Part shown: in pieces, positions 25,887-34,214 of the stretch | Layout: each line of letters begins with the position of its first letter | How positions within the stretch are numbered: position 1 is the first letter of the stretch | Source: Bacteroidota bacterium | Lineage (GTDB): Bacteria > Bacteroidota > Bacteroidia > Chitinophagales > Chitinophagaceae | Direction of reading: 5' to 3' | Assembly (NCBI GenBank): GCA_016868815.1 | Contig: VGFQ01000002.1 | Location: forward strand, 124,001 to 188,000 | DNA: 64,000 nucleotides | Program-made: the position numbers and the translations under genes | The notes under the pieces: generated by a model | What the model saw: only the letters and a program-made list of their open reading frames with translations | Databases searched by the model: none | Told to the model about the DNA's origin: nothing

Positions 25887-27977
25887 TTAACCCTCGCCTT
25901 TTCTCACGTGCAGCCCTTTTGTTTTTGTGAAGGCCCGCAGGCCCTGGTGGGAAAGTGTGGCACCAAAGCCTGAGTGCTTACGGCCTGACCATGGAAGCGC
26001 TGCACTCACACGGTCGCAACAGTTAATGTAGCCCGTGCCAGTATCAAGCTCTGTGAGGATGCGTTCGCCACGGGAGTTGTCAGATGTATAGACAGCAGCG
26101 GTGAGGCCATAGTCAGTGTCCTGCATCAATCGTACCGCCTGTTCGTCGTCTGTCACTTTTTGGATGCCGATGATTGGGCCAAACGACTCTTCGCGCATCA
26201 TCCACATGGAGTTGTCTGCATCTGCGATGACCGTCGGTTCAAAATAATAACCTTTGCCTCCAGCCCGCTTTCCTCCGCATAACAAGCGGCCGCCCTTGGA
26301 CAGTGCGTCTGCAACCTGTGCTTCGAGCACTTGAAGATTGTCTTTCCGTGCCAGCGGCCCGAGGTAGATGCCTTCTTCCAACGGGTCTCCCATACGCCAG
26401 GTACGCACCTCCTTCACGAAGGCCTCCAGGTAGGCCTCATAGACCTTCTCATGAACATAAATGCGTTCCACCGCGCAGCAGCTTTGCCCGTTGTTATAGA
26501 AAGCGCCATCGGCCGTGGCAGCCGCGACAGCCGATATATCCGCCACGTCATCGGCCACATACAACGGATCCTTGCCACCAAGCTCGCACTGGCAGACGGC
26601 CATCTGTGAGGCCACCGATGCATAGACATGTTTCCCGGTGCGGTAGGAGCCTGTAAAAAACCAGCCGTCAAACGACAGGTGCAGCAAGGCCTCGCCTATC
26701 TCGCCGGCGCCAACAGCCGTCTGGAAGACATCCTCCGGAATGCCAGAGGCCTTTAGCAGACGGTCGATCTGCAGTCCCGTCAGCGAGGCATGCTCTGACG
26801 GCTTGTACAATACGGCATTACCTGCCAATAGCGCGGGGATGAATACATTCACGCCGACCAAATAGGGATAGTTCCAGGCCGAGATGTTGCAGACCAGGCC
26901 CAGGGGTTCGTAGCGGATGCGTTCTTCCATTGTTTCATTGGTCGACATTACTTCGTCCGACAGATATCTCTGTGCATGATTAAGCATCCAGGCAATGCGC
27001 GTTCGCGCGCCTTCAATCTCATTGCGTGACTGCTGGAGGGGTTTCCCAACCTCGGCCGTGAGGTCGGCGGCCAAGGCTTCCTTCTCCTCCGTCAGTAGAT
27101 CCCGAAAGCGGGAGAGGATGTTCCTCCGTTCTTCCAGGCTCTTCGACGCCCAGTGAGGCTGTGCTTTTCGCAGCCTCATAGCCTTCTGTTCTAGGGTCTG
27201 TGGCGTGTCGGTCACCAGGCTGGCGATGACTTCTTCTGTGGCGGGATTGACAATCTCCATGCGGCGGTGGCTTTGTTGGATGACGGATTCCAGAAATCGT
27301 TGTCTGACGCGATAAGAGAGAGGGTTTTCCTGCTTGTCGGCCATCCGCTCTGGATGCCATTGCACACAGAGCAGGAAAGGCTTTTGACTGCCGTCTTCGG
27401 CTTCCAGTGCTTCGGGAATGCCGTCTTCCGACCAGGCAGTGACTCGCAGCCCATGTCCGACCCTCACGGGGTCGATGGCCTGGTGGTGGGCGCTGTTGAC
27501 GACCCCCTCTATACACCCACAGGCTTCTTGCAGCAGGCTGCCGGGCAGGAGCTGCACGAGGTGTCGCTTGTCGGTCTCGGATGCTTTCCGATGGAGGGCG
27601 TTGCCGGCGGGCCCCAGGTCGGGCAGCATGCTCCCCCCTTCGAGGATATTGACGAGCTGCATTCCGCGGCATATGCCCAGCACCGGTAAGCTGCGGGATT
27701 TCGCATATGCATATGCCTGTGCTTCGAAGGCGTCGCGCTCCGGCTCGAAGGCTTCCGGCATGTTCGGGTAGCGCTCCAGCCCTCCATAGCAGGCGGGTTG
27801 CATATCGACCCCGCCAGATAGCACTAGCGCGTCGCAGCGGTGCAGCAGGTGTATGTTGGGCTGCAGGAAGGACAGCTCGACCACCTCGAAGTCTTCTTCC
27901 AGGCTTTTCTCGTTGAACCAGGCGGGATAGTAGGCGTAGTTGGTGCGGGAAAATGTAATGCCTATGCGTTTTTTCAT
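25887..27977 (-). CDS. Fused gamma-glutamyl amide hydrolase (PuuD-like) and aldehyde dehydrogenase
   Basis: A 696-residue bifunctional protein. Residues 1-238 are a class I glutamine-amidotransferase-like hydrolase of the PuuD/peptidase C26 type: LSGGVD at 53-58, nucleophile Cys103 in GICRGMQ, and His208 and Glu210 in QWHPE. From Met240 an aldehyde dehydrogenase begins as a stand-alone one would (MEIVNPATEEVIASL). It has the cofactor-binding ISAWNYPYLVG, general base Glu465 in CELGGKD and catalytic Cys500 in NNGQSCC. The join is a short linker with no internal ribosome-binding site visible before the Met240 codon at 27260. It is last in the operon and would oxidise a gamma-glutamyl aldehyde and then release glutamate from the resulting gamma-glutamyl amino acid. 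PuuC- and PuuD-like activities are normally separate proteins. Confidence 0.9.
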   Translation of the reverse strand: MKKRIGITFSRTNYAYYPAWFNEKSLEEDFEVVELSFLQPNIHLLHRCDALVLSGGVDMQPACYGGLERYPNMPEAFEPERDAFEAQAYAYAKSRSLPVLGICRGMQLVNILEGGSMLPDLGPAGNALHRKASETDKRHLVQLLPGSLLQEACGCIEGVVNSAHHQAIDPVRVGHGLRVTAWSEDGIPEALEAEDGSQKPFLLCVQWHPERMADKQENPLSYRVRQRFLESVIQQSHRRMEIVNPATEEVIASLVTDTPQTLEQKAMRLRKAQPHWASKSLEERRNILSRFRDLLTEEKEALAADLTAEVGKPLQQSRNEIEGARTRIAWMLNHAQRYLSDEVMSTNETMEERIRYEPLGLVCNISAWNYPYLVGVNVFIPALLAGNAVLYKPSEHASLTGLQIDRLLKASGIPEDVFQTAVGAGEIGEALLHLSFDGWFFTGSYRTGKHVYASVASQMAVCQCELGGKDPLYVADDVADISAVAAATADGAFYNNGQSCCAVERIYVHEKVYEAYLEAFVKEVRTWRMGDPLEEGIYLGPLARKDNLQVLEAQVADALSKGGRLLCGGKRAGGKGYYFEPTVIADADNSMWMMREESFGPIIGIQKVTDDEQAVRLMQDTDYGLTAAVYTSDNSRGERILTELDTGTGYINCCDRVSAALPWSGRKHSGFGATLSHQGLRAFTKTKGLHVRKGEG

Positions 27978-27996
27978 CGAGGTGGCGGAGATTTAC

Positions 27997-29133
27997 CTAG
28001 AGGGCTTCTGCGTAGAGGCGGCGGAAGTCGTTGCGGTTGACGGGCCTGGGGTTGTTGGGATGTGCGAAGTCGGCCTCTGCCAGTCCGGCCAGCGTGTCGA
28101 GGTATTCTTCCCGGACGCCTATGTCTTGCAGCCGGGTGGGGATGCCGATGCGCTGGTTGAGTTCGAAGAGGTACTGCACCACTCCCTCACCGTCTTCTTT
28201 GGTGAGGTCGAGGCGTCGGGCGATCTGCCGAAACTTCTCTTCGCAGCTGGGGATGTTGAAGCGCATACCGTAGGGCAGGTTGACGGCATTGGCAAGCCCG
28301 TGGTGGGTGTCGAGCAGGGAGGAGAGGGGATGGGCGAGTGAGTGTACGACGCCCAGCCCTTTCTGGAAGGCGACGGCCCCCATCAGCGATGCCATCAGCA
28401 TCTGGCTGCGTGATTCGAGGTCGGGCGCTGCGACGGCCTTTTCGATGGACTGTGCGATGCGCGCGATGCCTTCGAGGGCGATGCCTTCGCAGAGCGGGTG
28501 CGACATCTTCGCCAGGTAGGCTTCTATGTTATGGGTGAAAGCGTCCATGCCAGTCGCGGCCGTGACGGCAGGTGGCAGGTCCATCGTGAGGAGCGGGTCG
28601 GCGAAGACGATGCGCGCCAGCAGCTTTGGGGAGAAGAGGATCTTCTTCTGGTGGGTGGCATCGTCGGCAATGATGGCACTACGGCCCACCTCGCTGCCTG
28701 TACCGGCCGTGGTGGGGATGGTGATGAAGGGTGGGACTTCATTGGTGACATATACGTCGCCGCCTATGAGGTCATCGTATGCGAATAGGTCTTCGCGGTG
28801 GTGGGCACGCAGTGCAATGGCGCGGGCCACATCCATCGCCGCACCGCCGCCGATGCCGATGATGGCATTGCAGCGCCCTTCGTCGTATGCGTCTGTCCCG
28901 CGGTAGACGTCTGACTTGACGGGGTTCTTATGGATGTCATGAAAGGCGATCGGTTGTATGCCTCTGGCATCGAGGGCTGCCAGCATCTTCCGGAAGAAGG
29001 GGAGGGTAGCGACTGTCGGGTCGGTGGCCACCAGCGGCCTTTGCAGGCCATACTTCGAGAGGTAGCCACCGAGTTCTTCACTCGCGCCGGCCCCAAAACG
29101 AATGGTCGTAGGGAAGTTATATTGCAGGATCAT
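27997..29133 (-). CDS. Iron-type (group III) alcohol dehydrogenase
   Basis: A 378-residue NAD(P)-dependent alcohol dehydrogenase of the iron-containing family. Cofactor-binding features are the GAGASEELG segment near residue 14 and GIGGGAAMDVAR near 93; the metal site is formed by the DAFTHNIEAYLAKMSHP helix around residue 195 and by His residues in GVVHSLAHPLSSLLDTHHG near 255-275. TIPTTAGTGSEVGRSAII is the usual family block. It begins 33 bp after the glutamine-synthetase-like gene and ends 19 bp before the fusion gene. In this setting the likely substrate is the hydroxyl end of a gamma-glutamylated amino alcohol, yielding the aldehyde for the next enzyme; that is inferred. Confidence 0.92.
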   Translation of the reverse strand: MILQYNFPTTIRFGAGASEELGGYLSKYGLQRPLVATDPTVATLPFFRKMLAALDARGIQPIAFHDIHKNPVKSDVYRGTDAYDEGRCNAIIGIGGGAAMDVARAIALRAHHREDLFAYDDLIGGDVYVTNEVPPFITIPTTAGTGSEVGRSAIIADDATHQKKILFSPKLLARIVFADPLLTMDLPPAVTAATGMDAFTHNIEAYLAKMSHPLCEGIALEGIARIAQSIEKAVAAPDLESRSQMLMASLMGAVAFQKGLGVVHSLAHPLSSLLDTHHGLANAVNLPYGMRFNIPSCEEKFRQIARRLDLTKEDGEGVVQYLFELNQRIGIPTRLQDIGVREEYLDTLAGLAEADFAHPNNPRPVNRNDFRRLYAEAL

Positions 29134-29166
29134 AGAAGGAGGTGCAGGTCGTGGTGGGGGAAGTTG

Positions 29167-30537
29167 TCAGATGATCTCAAAATAACGTTTGTATTCCCAG
29201 TCTGTGACAGATTTTAGGTGCTGCCGCCATTCCCAGTCGCGTGTAATGGTGAAGTGATCGGTGAAGGCGTCGCCGAACAGCTCGCAGGCGACGGCAGAAG
29301 TACGCATCTGTGTGGTGGCCTCTGCCAGCGTATGCGGGAGGGTGCCATGGTCATATACGCGGTAGCCGTTGCCTTCTACGGGTGGCTGCAGGCGAAGCTG
29401 GTGGCGGATGCCATAGAGGCCAGATGCTAGGGCCGCGGCCATCGCGAGGTAGGGGTTGGCGTCGGCGCCGACGACCCTGGTCTCGAGGCGGCACGACTGG
29501 CTTCCGCTGTTTAGTACACGCAGGGCCACGGTCCGGTTGTCGACCCCCCACGTCAGGGTCGTAGGCGCCCAGGCGCCCTCCACCAGACGTTTGTAGCTGT
29601 TGATGGTCGGGGCGTACATCGGCAGGATATGTGGCAGGCAGTGCAGCTGGCCGGCTATGTATTGCCTCGCCAGGGTGCTGAGCCGTTGGGGATCCTGCGA
29701 TTCAAAGAAAAGGTTGTGGTTCTGGCCTGCATCCCAAAGGCTTTGGTGCACATGTCCTCCACAGCCTGGGAGTTGCTCATGGATCTTCGCCATGAAGGTT
29801 GCCATGATGCCATGGCGATATGCGATCTCTTTGACACCCGTCTTGAAAAGCACGGCCCTGTCGGCCGCCTCCAACACTTCTGCATGGGCAATGGCTGCCT
29901 CATAGGTTCCAGGGCCTGTCTCGGTATGCAGTCCTTCAATGGGTACGCCAAAGGCAGTGAGTTGGTCGAAGAGGTCCCGCATGAAGGGATTCTTCAGCGT
30001 GCTGCGTAGGATGGAGTACCCGAACATGCCGGGGCTGAGCGGGGTCAGGTTCTGGTAATGCTTTTCCCTGGCTGTGGCGGGTGTCTCTTGGAAGTTGAAC
30101 CATTCGAATTCCTGTGCGAAGACGGCCCGGAAGCCTGCTTCAAGGGCCTGGTCGCGGATACGCTTCAGCAGCTGTCGCGGGCAGACAGCGGCGGGGCTGC
30201 CATCTGCTGCCATCAGCTCCCCCAGCAGGAAGGGAAGGTCGTCTTCCCAGGGGATGGCGCGCAAGGTGGCCGCGTCGAGTCGCGCGGGGCTGTCAGGGAA
30301 GCCGCTATGCCAGCCGGTATAGTGTCCCCGGTCGTAGAGGGCATCTGCGGCATCCCATCCGAAGATGACATCGCAGAAAGAGCTTCCTTTCTCCGCCATG
30401 GAGCGCAGCTTCTCCAGCGAGACGTATTTCCCACGGAGAATGCCGTCGATGTCGGCGTAGGCAATCTTTGCCTTCCGGGAGGGATGGGCTGACGCTCTTT
30501 CTAGGGCGGTGTCGAAGGGATGTCCGTCGGTATGCAT
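29167..30537 (-). CDS. Glutamine-synthetase-like gamma-glutamyl-amine ligase
   Basis: A 456-residue enzyme of the glutamine synthetase superfamily, closer in layout to PuuA/GlnA4/IpuC-type gamma-glutamyl-amide synthetases than to nitrogen-assimilating GlnA. Active-site blocks are FAQEFEWF near residue 142, ETGPGTYEAAIAHAE near 205 (metal-binding glutamates), GCGGHVHQSL near 263 (ATP/glutamate-binding His), NSYKRLVEGAWAP near 325 and ETRVVGADANPYLA near 364. The adenylylation-site tyrosine region of classical GlnA is not recognisable. It lies 21 bp after an ethanolamine-type permease gene and 33 bp before an alcohol dehydrogenase gene, which argues for ATP-driven gamma-glutamylation of an amino alcohol such as ethanolamine. 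Substrate choice cannot be read from sequence. Confidence 0.9.
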   Translation of the reverse strand: MHTDGHPFDTALERASAHPSRKAKIAYADIDGILRGKYVSLEKLRSMAEKGSSFCDVIFGWDAADALYDRGHYTGWHSGFPDSPARLDAATLRAIPWEDDLPFLLGELMAADGSPAAVCPRQLLKRIRDQALEAGFRAVFAQEFEWFNFQETPATAREKHYQNLTPLSPGMFGYSILRSTLKNPFMRDLFDQLTAFGVPIEGLHTETGPGTYEAAIAHAEVLEAADRAVLFKTGVKEIAYRHGIMATFMAKIHEQLPGCGGHVHQSLWDAGQNHNLFFESQDPQRLSTLARQYIAGQLHCLPHILPMYAPTINSYKRLVEGAWAPTTLTWGVDNRTVALRVLNSGSQSCRLETRVVGADANPYLAMAAALASGLYGIRHQLRLQPPVEGNGYRVYDHGTLPHTLAEATTQMRTSAVACELFGDAFTDHFTITRDWEWRQHLKSVTDWEYKRYFEII

Positions 30538-30558
30538 AAGTGGGTTTGGGATGGTGGG

Positions 30559-31884
30559 TCAAAGGGATATGCGCCCCCTGCGGGTCCACAGGAAGGCTAG
30601 GAAAGATACCGCGAGGATGGTGAGATAGGCGAGGGTGGGCCCTTGTGCCGACAGGCAGACCGCGACGAGTGATATCATCGCGATCAGGAACGCAGTGGCA
30701 GGTGCGATCGGGAACAGGGGTGCCCGGAAGGGTCTTGCGAGGGCTGGCGCGTAGAGCCTGAGCCGAATCATGCAGACCATGGCGATCGCGTAGAGCGTGA
30801 GTGCGCCCAGGACGGATATGGTGATGATTTCTCCTGTCCGGCCCGTCAGCAGCGCAGCGATGCCGATGCACATGTTGATCAGCAAGGCCTTGGAGGGGGT
30901 ACGGAAGCGAGGGTGTATATATCCCAGCACGCGTGGGCCGAACCCTGCCCGGCCGAATTCATAGGTCGACCGGCCAGCTGCCAGGATGAGGCCATGGAAG
31001 GAAGCCACCAGTCCGAAAATTCCAACGGTGACCAGCAAGTGAAATAGCGGGTGTCCCGCCCCCACCACCTTTCCCAGGGCCAGAGGCAGGGGTGAGTCGG
31101 AGGTCGAGCCGTCGGCCTTATATACGATGGCCTCCCATCCTGCCACGCCCGTAGCTGCGGTGAAGGTTAGTAGGCAGAGCACCACCAGGGTGAGGATGGC
31201 CGAGCCGAAGCCGATGCGGATGGTCCGTTGTGGCTCGATGGCTTCTTCTGCCACGTTGGCGACTCCTTCGATGCCCAGAAAGAACCAGATGGCAAAGGGG
31301 AGTGCGGCAAAGACGCCAGCCACCCCATTGGGGAAGGCATTCTGCTGCAGGTGCTCCCATCTGGCTGCGGGTAAGACGATGCCGGCGAATAGCAGCAGCT
31401 CCGCCACTGCCAGGATGGTGATGAGGAGTTCGAAGACTGCCGCCGTCCGTACACCGATGATGTTGAGGCCTGTGAAGACAAGGTAGGCTGCTAAGGCGAT
31501 CGCAGCCACCGGTATCTGTGGCAGGAAGAGGTTGAAGTAGGCACCGATGGAGAGGGCGATGGCAGGCGGGGCAAAAATGAATTCTATATGCTGTGCCATG
31601 CCGGCGATGAAAGCCCATCGGGGCCCCAGGGCCTGGTGGGCGTAGTCGAAGACGCCGCCCGCCTGTGGGATCGCACAGGCTAGCTCGGCATAGCTGAAGG
31701 TGAAGGCCAGGTACATAAGGATGATGATACCCGTGGCGATGGCCAGCCCCAGTGTGCCGCCTTTTTCCAGCCCGAGGTTCCATCCGAAGTACATGCCGGA
31801 AATCACATATCCGGTGCCCAGCCCCCAAAGCATCAATGGCGTCAAGGTGCGCTTCAGTCCGGCGGATGTTGATTGTTTCAGCAT
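30559..31884 (-). CDS. APC-family amine permease, ethanolamine-permease type
   Basis: A 441-residue integral membrane transporter with about twelve hydrophobic segments, of the amino acid-polyamine-organocation superfamily. The first helix GLGTGYVISGMYFGWNLGLEKGG holds the glycine-rich unwound substrate-binding region. GMAQHIEFIFAPPAIALSIGAY around residue 95 closely resembles the segment I know from ethanolamine permeases (Eat/EutP-like) and differs from arginine or putrescine transporters. LGIEGVANVAEEAIEPQRT is the APC block following helix six. It is co-directional with the catabolic genes at 21-bp spacing, so it most likely imports their substrate. Confidence 0.87.
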   Translation of the reverse strand: MLKQSTSAGLKRTLTPLMLWGLGTGYVISGMYFGWNLGLEKGGTLGLAIATGIIILMYLAFTFSYAELACAIPQAGGVFDYAHQALGPRWAFIAGMAQHIEFIFAPPAIALSIGAYFNLFLPQIPVAAIALAAYLVFTGLNIIGVRTAAVFELLITILAVAELLLFAGIVLPAARWEHLQQNAFPNGVAGVFAALPFAIWFFLGIEGVANVAEEAIEPQRTIRIGFGSAILTLVVLCLLTFTAATGVAGWEAIVYKADGSTSDSPLPLALGKVVGAGHPLFHLLVTVGIFGLVASFHGLILAAGRSTYEFGRAGFGPRVLGYIHPRFRTPSKALLINMCIGIAALLTGRTGEIITISVLGALTLYAIAMVCMIRLRLYAPALARPFRAPLFPIAPATAFLIAMISLVAVCLSAQGPTLAYLTILAVSFLAFLWTRRGRISL

Positions 31885-31906
31885 ATGGGTCGTTTGATTT
31901 TGCCTG

Positions 31907-32446
31907 CTATAATTCTTCTGCTGCCCTGCCGTCGAGTTTTGCTTTCAGCAGCCGCGTATGGTGCTCGGCATGCAACCAGGAGAAGATGATCATCTCCCGT
32001 AGGGTCGACTTGCCCATTGCCGGATGCGGCAGCAGATAGCTGTCCAGGGTCCGCTCAGAGAGGCATGCCATCTGCTTGCAGAGCGCTTCTGCGATGCGGG
32101 CGTGTTTTTTCACGAGGGCGTCGCGCTCCTCCACCTTCACCTTGCCGGGGTGGTACAGGCGGGGTGCTTTAAAACCCTTGCTGAGGGCCTTGCGGTATTT
32201 CTCTTTGAGTTCTGCCTCTGAGCGCCCTTTCCGGTTGGGTTTGCCAAAGAGCAGCCGCAGTAGCGGCAGCGGTAGCAACAACGCCAGCTGCACTGCGCGC
32301 AGTGTTTTGGTAAGATGCTTCAAGTCTTGCCCTGCAGACCATTTGGAGCCATGTGGCCGCTCGAAATCCGCATCTGAAAGCCCCGCTACCAGTCGGTTGA
32401 ATGCATCTACGGCCCGTCGAATGTTCTCTTGAACTATCTGATGCAT
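31907..32446 (-). CDS. DinB-like (four-helix) protein
   Basis: A 179-residue soluble protein with the DinB/YfiT four-helix pattern: an N-terminal helix ENIRRAVDAFNRLVAGLSDADFERP, then WSAGQDLKHLTK with a His that in relatives binds metal, and a C-terminal LREMIIFSWLHAEHHTRLLKAKL with two further His residues. Members include thiol-dependent transferases and many uncharacterised proteins. It lies 22 bp before the permease gene and may be the first gene of the amino-alcohol operon; a direct role there is not evident. Confidence 0.72.
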   Translation of the reverse strand: MHQIVQENIRRAVDAFNRLVAGLSDADFERPHGSKWSAGQDLKHLTKTLRAVQLALLLPLPLLRLLFGKPNRKGRSEAELKEKYRKALSKGFKAPRLYHPGKVKVEERDALVKKHARIAEALCKQMACLSERTLDSYLLPHPAMGKSTLREMIIFSWLHAEHHTRLLKAKLDGRAAEEL

Positions 32447-32517
32447 ATCCGATGTGCTTTGTATTTATTTAAAGAGATTCGTAGGTGTGGGGCAATTCAT
32501 GCAGATGATGGTGCTGT

Positions 32518-34158
32518 TCAGGGCCCTTCCCATATCACCGTGCTGATCCGGTTGAACCAGGTCGGGTACATGGCTGTGTGCAGTGCTTCGACTTCATTGC
32601 GCCGAATCTTCAGCGTGGGGGTCATCATTCCGTTGGCAATGGACCAGTCGTGCTGGGTGACCACGATCTTCTGCACGCGCTCGTAACTGTCGAGTGTGGT
32701 GTTGATTGTTGCCAGCATCTGTGAGAGGCGCTGGATCAACCTGTCTTTGTCGCCCGCCTTGGCGGCCTCTGAGAGATTCACCAGTGCGATAGGCTGTGGG
32801 ATGCCCATGCCGACGACGCAGACCTGTTCGATGTCGGGACTGGCCATCAGCTTCAGTTCTATAGGCCCCGGGGAGATGTACTTGCCTTTGTCTGTCTTGA
32901 ACTGGTCTTTGATGCGTCCCGTGATGAATAGGTAGCCCTCTGCGTCGTATTGTCCTTTGTCGCCAGTGCGGAGAAACCCGTCCGTATCGAAGGCTTCTTG
33001 CGTCAATGCGGGCTCTTTGTAATATCCGGTGAAGTTGCCCGGACTTCTGACGCAGATTTCACCTTCGTCGGTAATCTTCACTTCCAGTCCCGGCAAGGGT
33101 TTTCCGACGGAGCCGATGCGGTTGGCTTCGGCGGTGTTGAAGTGTGCGTAGACGCTGTCTTCCGACATGCCATAGGCTTGTAGGATCTGGATGCCCAGCC
33201 GCTGGTACCAACATAGCAGATCGGGGGCTATGGGGGCGGCGGCGCTGAGGATCACGCGCGCGCGCGACAGTCCGAGTTTACGTTTGATGGCCATTCTCAG
33301 CAGATGGCTAAGCAAGGGGATGGACAGCAGCGTGTCGAGGCGCTGCTGGGGGAATTTCTTGAGGATTGTCTCTTGGAACTTGGACCATATGCGGGGCACG
33401 GCAAAAAAAGCATGTGGCTGGACGGAGGCTAGGTCTTCAGCGAATGTCTGCAGGGTCTCCGAGAAGGAGGCGGTGCCGCCTGTGAAAAGAATATTCATCT
33501 CGACGGCCATCCTTTCTGCCACATGGCTCAGCGGCAGGTAGGAGAACATCGACGGTTGGCGGGGTGCATCCAGTATCGGGGCGACCTTTTCAAAGACTTT
33601 TGCGAAGGTACAGGCTGTGTGCATGACGCCTTTGGGTCGGCCTGTGGTGCCGGAGGTGTATACGATGGTAAGCGTCTGGTCGCACTGCCAGTCATGCGGT
33701 CGGGCGATGGGTTCATGGGTCTCCAGTATCCTCTCCCAGCTGTTTTCTGCGGAGATGCCATACATGGAAAAGGCAATGCGGACGAGGGAGAGGGGGATGC
33801 CTTGTTCCTGATCGGGGTAGTCGTCGAGCTTTCCGACGAAGATGGCCTTTGCATCACTGTGTTCTAGAATGGTTCGGATGGTGCCTGAGGTCAGCGTGGG
33901 GTAGAGGGGTACCGAGACGCAGCCTGCCATCATGATGGCGATATCGGCCATGATCCAGTGTGCGCAATTTTTTGACAGGATGGCGACATGGTCGCCGGGC
34001 TCCAGGTTGCCGGCGCGGATTGCGGCCGCCACGCGGCGGCACTCATCTCCTGCCTGCGCCCATGTCCAGGTCACCCATCGCCTTCCAATGGGCTGTCGGA
34101 GGAAGATGCGGTCAGGCTGTTGGCGTTCCCAGCGGAGGAAGTATTCGAGTGGAGTCAT
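32518..34158 (-). CDS. AMP-dependent long-chain acyl-CoA synthetase
   Basis: A 546-residue adenylate-forming ligase of the FadD/long-chain fatty-acid CoA ligase type. The P-loop-like motif YTSGTTGRPKGVMHT is near residue 170, the aromatic YLPLSHVAERM block near 208, YGMSEDSV near 337, the hinge FLRTGDKGQYDAEGYLFITGRIKDQFKT near 395-420 and the C-terminal lysine region shortly after. Such enzymes activate fatty acids with ATP and CoA. It lies 71 bp upstream of the DinB-like gene and 56 bp after the exported protein gene on the same strand, so co-transcription is possible but not required. Length is normal and no signal peptide is seen. Confidence 0.92.
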   Translation of the reverse strand: MTPLEYFLRWERQQPDRIFLRQPIGRRWVTWTWAQAGDECRRVAAAIRAGNLEPGDHVAILSKNCAHWIMADIAIMMAGCVSVPLYPTLTSGTIRTILEHSDAKAIFVGKLDDYPDQEQGIPLSLVRIAFSMYGISAENSWERILETHEPIARPHDWQCDQTLTIVYTSGTTGRPKGVMHTACTFAKVFEKVAPILDAPRQPSMFSYLPLSHVAERMAVEMNILFTGGTASFSETLQTFAEDLASVQPHAFFAVPRIWSKFQETILKKFPQQRLDTLLSIPLLSHLLRMAIKRKLGLSRARVILSAAAPIAPDLLCWYQRLGIQILQAYGMSEDSVYAHFNTAEANRIGSVGKPLPGLEVKITDEGEICVRSPGNFTGYYKEPALTQEAFDTDGFLRTGDKGQYDAEGYLFITGRIKDQFKTDKGKYISPGPIELKLMASPDIEQVCVVGMGIPQPIALVNLSEAAKAGDKDRLIQRLSQMLATINTTLDSYERVQKIVVTQHDWSIANGMMTPTLKIRRNEVEALHTAMYPTWFNRISTVIWEGP

Positions 34159-34214
34159 CGGCGGTAGTTATGTGTTCACCTTACGCGGGCTTAGATGGCA
34201 GGACTTGTTGGTCG

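Noticed and set aside
29167-30537. Reading the glutamine-synthetase-like gene as nitrogen-assimilating glnA
   Set aside because: The flanking permease, alcohol dehydrogenase and hydrolase-aldehyde dehydrogenase fusion, and active-site blocks of PuuA/GlnA4 type, fit an amine ligase better.
25887-31884. Reading the operon as a classical putrescine (Puu) pathway
   Set aside because: PuuB-type FAD amine oxidase is absent and an alcohol dehydrogenase takes its place; the permease resembles ethanolamine transporters.
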